From positions 840,913-904,912 of the forward strand of contig NC_033629.1 of the NCBI RefSeq assembly GCF_001540865.1: a DNA stretch of 64,000 bases, read 5' to 3'. The number at the start of each line of letters is the position of its first letter. Position 1 is the first letter of the stretch. The DNA comes from Ananas comosus. Its lineage: Eukaryota > Streptophyta > Magnoliopsida > Poales > Bromeliaceae. Position numbers and translations under genes: made by a program. Shown here one piece after another: positions 60,027 through 64,000 of this stretch. The notes under the pieces were generated by a model. That model was not told the DNA's origin. It did not search any database and saw only the letters and a program-made list of their open reading frames with translations.

Positions 60027-61835
60027 GTGGCGTTACAAGACGGTACAAACACACAGAGATCGTACCTGAACTTCAAGAATTTTGATTTCATTGTGTAGTA
60101 AAATGGAGCTTAATTACTCACTCTAGCTCAAATTGTGAAACAGTTTTCAATTTTTTCTTTTTGTTTTTTTTCTTTTGATTCTCTTGTGTAGGCAGGGTGC
60201 GAATGATTCAGGCCTACGGCTTACCCAAAACATAAGTAATCCTTTCCGGTCCATGGCGATTCGCCAGGCCGATATCCTGGGCCGGATTCGAGCCAACCTT
60301 TACCCGACCCGAACGCGGCCCCTGCTTCTGCGTAATATGTTGTACTATTTATGGCCAGGATTTAGCTAACCTTCAGATAACATGAACAGTGTCTATTCAG
60401 TTTGTAATATGAACTCCCCTCGAAGTGCTCTTCACAAAAGTCCACTCTCTTTTGGTTGAATCAACAACCCGGGCTATTAACACCAACAATTGAGTTTCAT
60501 AGCATCAGGTAAACCCTTCCTTAGTACTCCCCAACATTCACAAATTTCAAAGCACAAAGTACTTATTTGGTACTTGATTACTACTTTACACCTATGCATC
60601 AGCCTAAATAAAAATTTAACCACCCTTCATTTTAAAACCAAGTCTATAGTTCATTGGCCTTCACCATTTACGATTATTATTCTCTTATGAAATCACGATT
60701 TACCGTAAAGTCATATTACCATACATTAGTCTTTTTGGATAAATATTTTTTTACTAAGTGAACGTGCCATAGATATTAAGTAAATAAATAAATTTTGGTC
60801 AAAGTTACGTCACGAACTTCAAAGCGGATCAACAACGTACTGTGACCAGAAAATAAGTAGCCAATTAAGTTAAAAATGTATTTGATTGGCTAAGTTAACA
60901 ATTGGAACTTTGAGGCTCTCTCTAAACATTTTATCTAGTGCTTAAGTTATTTATTCTAAATTTTTCTCAATTTTTTTTTGACGTACATTATAGATATTTA
61001 TAAGCTTAAGTTTTTAAAATAATTTTAAGGGCTTGTTTGGTTGCTCCATTTTGGGTATGGCATGGGAATCGGTTTGATCAAATCCGGTTAATTTTGTTTG
61101 GTTCGCATGAATCGGTTTGGGATTCCTATTCCGGACTGGAATGGGAATGGCTCATTAGCCTTCAACTTGATTCCGGTCTTCTAGCCCAGATTGAGATTTC
61201 ATTCCAGAAGCCCACTAAGTTTTCGAAGCCCATATAACCATCTCACCCTCCTTCTCTTCACCCCTTTCTCANAATTTATATTTGAGAGTAAAATTAGTAT
61301 TATAGTATCTTATAATTTTTTTAGTTTATACGAACCAAACAATGAAATGTGAATAACTCATTCCAATTCCCAATCCACAAATAAACCAAACGTCTTGGAG
61401 GAGTGGGCCATTCCAATTACCATTCCAATTCATTCCTATTCCATTATCCATTCCAATTCCACCCTTGAACCAAACAAGCCCTAAATTTCTAATTTGGTAC
61501 GGAAATTTAGCTCACATCTGATTTATCCAGTATCACGTGGTAATAATTTTTCAAAACAGAAACAAGCGAACATAGAGATTAGATACAGGGTTCACGTACG
61601 GCACCAACGACCCATGAAAAGCAAGACGTGTTCGCAAAGCACGTAAAAAAAAAAAAAACTAAATATTACAAAACGATACCCTTACTACAACATAAAGAGG
61701 AAGCTTAATTTTGTATACACAACACGAAAGTGCCGAAAAGCACCTGTTATACAATAAAGCAGTTCTCAAGGGGCCAAAATGCATAAAACAGCGAGGAAAT
61801 TTAAAATAATTTAAAAATTAAAATTTGAAAAGTTT
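60027..61835. other. convergent-gene spacer with a MITE
   Basis: DA1 3' UTR on the left, calmodulin-like 3' UTR on the right (minus strand), and a PIF/Harbinger-like MITE at 61029-61481. No gene was found; short open frames lack any family features. Confidence 0.55.
61029..61481. mobile_element. PIF/Harbinger (Tourist)-like MITE with TAA duplication
   Basis: A 453-bp element with a perfect 14-bp terminal inverted repeat GGGCTTGTTTGGTT, flanked by TAA at 61026-61028 and 61482-61484. The subterminal sequence is rich in CATTCCAATTC and its complement GGAATGG/GGAATCGG. No coding capacity. One N at 61272. Confidence 0.88.
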
Positions 61836-62411
61836 TTAAGCGCTCATCATGCGGTGGAACTCGGTAAAGTCGAGCTCACCGTCGCCGTTGATGTCGTACG
61901 CCCTGATCATCGCCTCGCAATCCGCGAAGGATCGCTCGTCGCCGAGGCTACTCAGCACCCGCTGGACCCCGCGCGGCGTGATCCGCCCCGATCCCTTCAC
62001 CGCCTCGAACATCTCGAACGCCCTCCGCAGATCCTCCACCTCCTCCTCCTCTCCGCCGCCGCCGCCGCCGCCGCGGGTCTCCATAAGGGCGACGAATCCG
62101 GCGAAGTCGAGGTCGTCGCCGACGGAGGGGAGATCGTCGGCGGCGGCGGCGTCGTCGGAGACGGAGGAGAAGAAGGCGCGGAGCTCGGAGGAGGATATCT
62201 TGCCGTCCATGTCGCGGTCGATGTGGCGGAAGACGCGGCGGAGGTCGTCGAGGCGATCTGGGGCGGGGGAGCGGCGGGGAGAGGGAGTGGGGGAGGAGGC
62301 GGGGGAGGGGCCGCAGAGGAGGGGGAGCCCGAGCTTGAAGCTGCACTTGCCGGAGAGGCGCTTCGACGAGGAGGAGGACGACGAGGGTTTGGAGACGACG
62401 ACGTTCGCCAT
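61836..62411 (-). CDS. calmodulin-like EF-hand protein, intronless (191 aa)
   Basis: Single GC-rich exon. The Ser/Pro-rich N-terminal extension (~1-50) contains a short hydrophobic Cys-bearing stretch (KLGLPLLCGP). Two EF-hand loops are canonical: DRDMDGKISSSE (65-76) and DINGDGELDFTE (173-184). The second (around 95-106) and third (around 136-147, VKGSGRITP) have lost most acidic ligands and probably do not bind calcium. The middle linker has seven glycines followed by a Glu run (GGC and GAG repeats). CML proteins act as calcium sensors; the target here is unknown, and CML subgroup assignment needs comparison. Open frames on the opposite strand are GC-rich shadows. Confidence 0.93.
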   Translation of the reverse strand: MANVVVSKPSSSSSSSKRLSGKCSFKLGLPLLCGPSPASSPTPSPRRSPAPDRLDDLRRVFRHIDRDMDGKISSSELRAFFSSVSDDAAAADDLPSVGDDLDFAGFVALMETRGGGGGGGEEEEVEDLRRAFEMFEAVKGSGRITPRGVQRVLSSLGDERSFADCEAMIRAYDINGDGELDFTEFHRMMSA

Positions 62412-62520
62412 TCGAGGTTGGGTTTCTCTCCCTTCTCTCTCTCTCTCTCTCTCTCTCTCTAGCGCTCGTGATCGATTTTAGGGACGGGATGCGTGTGTGA
62501 GGGAGAAAGTGAGTGGTGGG

Positions 62521-62528
62521 TATTTATA
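62521..62528 (-). promoter_or_regulatory. TATA box of the calmodulin-like gene
   Basis: The minus strand reads CTCTATAAATACCC, a strong plant TATA box, about 110 bases before the ATG. The leader between them includes a GA/CT microsatellite (62434-62461). Confidence 0.75.
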
Positions 62529-62814
62529 GAGAGAGATGGTGTCGAGAGAGAGAGAGAGACAAAAAAGAGCAATGTGGTTGTGTGGCCCAACAGTAAGAAG
62601 CCACGTGTAGACTGTCCATTGGCCAGAATGAAACACTTTGAGTTGGTTGAGGTTAATAGGGGATTAAAAGTCATTTTTTGACTACTTGTGTCCACTTTAG
62701 TATTTGAAAAGCTTTTTCTCGATAAAAGAAAATTATGTAAGACTAGTAGGGTTAAGGAAAAAATAGTTATTTCAGGGATAGAGTTAAGTTCAGGATTAAA
62801 GTGGGGTTAAAGTT

Positions 62815-63136
62815 TTTTTGTGTTTGGTTGGGGGTTGGAGTTAGTCTAGAATAATAAAAAATAGTGTTTGGTTGAAGTAGGTGGGATAAGAAGATAATGA
62901 TTGATAAAGAAGGATAATGATTGGTTGGAGTAGGTGTGATAAGAAAGATAGTGAATTATTATGAATAGAAAATAGTGTTTGGTTGGAGTTTGGTGGGGTT
63001 AGATGGGGTTAGCTAATCCGGGATAATTTATTTGAGGTGGGGTTAGCTAACCCCACCCATTTTTCGAGGTATTTGGGGATAATATGGGGGTTAAGGAGTT
63101 ATTCGACCCCTTAACCCCCAACCAAACAAGGGCTAA
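62815..63136. mobile_element. foldback element with repeated TTTGGTTGG words
   Basis: The left end has GTGTTTGGTTGGGGGTTGG. The right end in reverse complement has CTTGTTTGGTTGGGGGTTAAGG. ATAGTG/ATAATG-(T)TTGGTTG(G/A)AG recurs inside at about 62864, 62917 and 62972. It holds a perfect 20-bp palindrome at 63037-63056 and a 12-bp stem hairpin at 63085-63120. Target duplication not determined. Confidence 0.6.
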
Positions 63137-63491
63137 GAGATTAAGGGCAAAGGCAAATAAAGTGAACCAAATAGATGGTAAGACTAGTAAAAAGATTAAG
63201 GGCACATGAAGTGCAAAATTAATATGTATGAACAGTTCGCACGAACTATTTAGTAGCCGATGGATGTGAAATTAAATTTGCGTGACTCACCACTGCCCCG
63301 CAGTCGATCGATTCACAAAATATTGAATGAGCCCTAACTCGATCATATGAACATTTATGATAGGGCAAAGTCGACTCAAACGGGTTCATTATACCTGAGT
63401 AAGTGAGACTAGGATCTAGAGGATCAATTTGAATCTAAATCCTCAACCTAGAGTTAATTAGCTGGTTCAAGTTGAACTTAAGTTAAACTCT

Positions 63492-63494
<3 letters not shown>

Positions 63495-63529
<35 letters not shown>
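63495..63529. repeat. (TC)n microsatellite
   Basis: About 17 TC units. Confidence 0.95.
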
Positions 63530-63531
<2 letters not shown>

Positions 63532-64000
63532 TAAAAGGGTGAAAATAGATGATGTGGCAGTAGGTGTAAGGATAGGGAGGTGGATTTGGATACATCCTTT
63601 GTTTAAATTCAAATTTAAAATTTAGAAAGTAGAGGAAGTTTCCTAGGAGCTTCCTAAAGAGAGATTTGGGTAAGGTTCGTTACTCGTGATGGCATTTAGT
63701 TATATATATAGACTCCTTTACACCTCCCTTTAAAACCTTTGAGCACGCCTGTGAAAAGGACTTGGGTTGCTTTAAATTAAAATTCCCAATGTTTTTGTTG
63801 TCTTTTCTATGCAAATGAGAAAAAAAAAGTATGGTATCTTCAAGTTATGACTTGGAGAAGTTTCATTCAACTTCTTTATTTGGGAGTATGACTTAGTTGC
63901 ACCAACTGAGATTTTTATATTTGAGCTTCCGAATAGGTTATTGTTGATGATCTTATTAATGTACACCATATCTTCTTCAATTGTACTAAGGCACATGCAA

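Larger units (their letters stand above)
62529..64000. other. terminal spacer
   Basis: Upstream region of the calmodulin-like gene. It has a G-box CCACGTGT near 62601, a foldback element at about 62815-63136, a (TC)n microsatellite at 63495-63529, and AT-rich sequence. No gene is supported; the window ends without a partial coding exon that I can recognise. Confidence 0.5.

Noticed and set aside
61849..62481. two 200-codon plus-strand frames over the calmodulin-like gene
   Set aside because: They are shadows of the EF-hand frame with repetitive Gly/Arg/Ser composition and no motifs.
1..64000. CRISPR array, prokaryotic operon, viral or phage insert
   Set aside because: No regularly spaced repeats with unique spacers, no integrase, capsid or polymerase reading frames, and all genes are intron-bearing or GC-rich plant genes.

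Overview
The window is nuclear DNA from a flowering plant. Genes have GT-AG introns, sit 1-6 kb apart in AT-rich spacers, and encode plant-specific families: a PDV2 plastid-division protein, a COR413 cold protein, a CASP-like protein, DA1 and a PADRE/DUF4228 protein. Several genes have very GC-rich first exons that give way to AT-rich 3' parts (COR413, CASP-like, PDV2), and the intronless PADRE and calmodulin-like genes are GC-rich throughout. That gradient suggests a monocot, possibly a non-grass commelinid such as pineapple, but this is inference. I could rebuild 12 protein-coding genes exon by exon with in-frame splice junctions, plus one tRNA gene.

Layout. 1.3-3.4 kb (+): unrecognised, probably plastid-targeted membrane protein. 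5.3-8.8 kb (+): NASP/SHNi-TPR histone chaperone. 9.8-11.6 kb (+): COR413 plasma-membrane type, with ABRE and DRE motifs upstream. 13.5-15.0 kb (+): CASP-like protein, group 5. 15-20 kb: a gene-free stretch with MITE-like and duplicated blocks. 20.3-20.8 kb (+): intronless PADRE protein. 23.3-25.4 kb (-): PDV2. 26.3-29.7 kb (-): 11-exon MIP1-zipper/DUF547 protein. 30-35.7 kb: gene-free, with at least two foldback or terminal-inverted-repeat elements. 35.8-39.2 kb (-): DUF616 (TOD1/MUCI70-type) membrane protein, head-to-head with a 76-residue single-pass protein (39.8-41.8 kb, +). 42.2 kb (-): tRNA-Glu(UUC). 47.2-49.6 kb (+): BTB/POZ protein with a probable leader intron. 51.5-53.4 kb (+): inositol polyphosphate 5-phosphatase, lying between two inverted copies of a 231-bp MITE. 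56.4-60.0 kb (+): DA1 ubiquitin-activated peptidase. 61.8-62.4 kb (-): calmodulin-like protein. The last 1.6 kb holds a foldback element and microsatellites.

The genes do not form a pathway or cluster. They are independent transcription units for organelle division, chromatin assembly, cold and membrane biology, phosphoinositide signalling, organ size control and calcium sensing. I found no CRISPR, operon, viral or otherwise new defence-like system. The least ordinary content is the set of non-autonomous DNA transposons, some with readable target-site duplications, and repeats inside introns. Three ambiguous bases (N) occur at 9020, 38921 and 61272; the second lies inside a coding exon.
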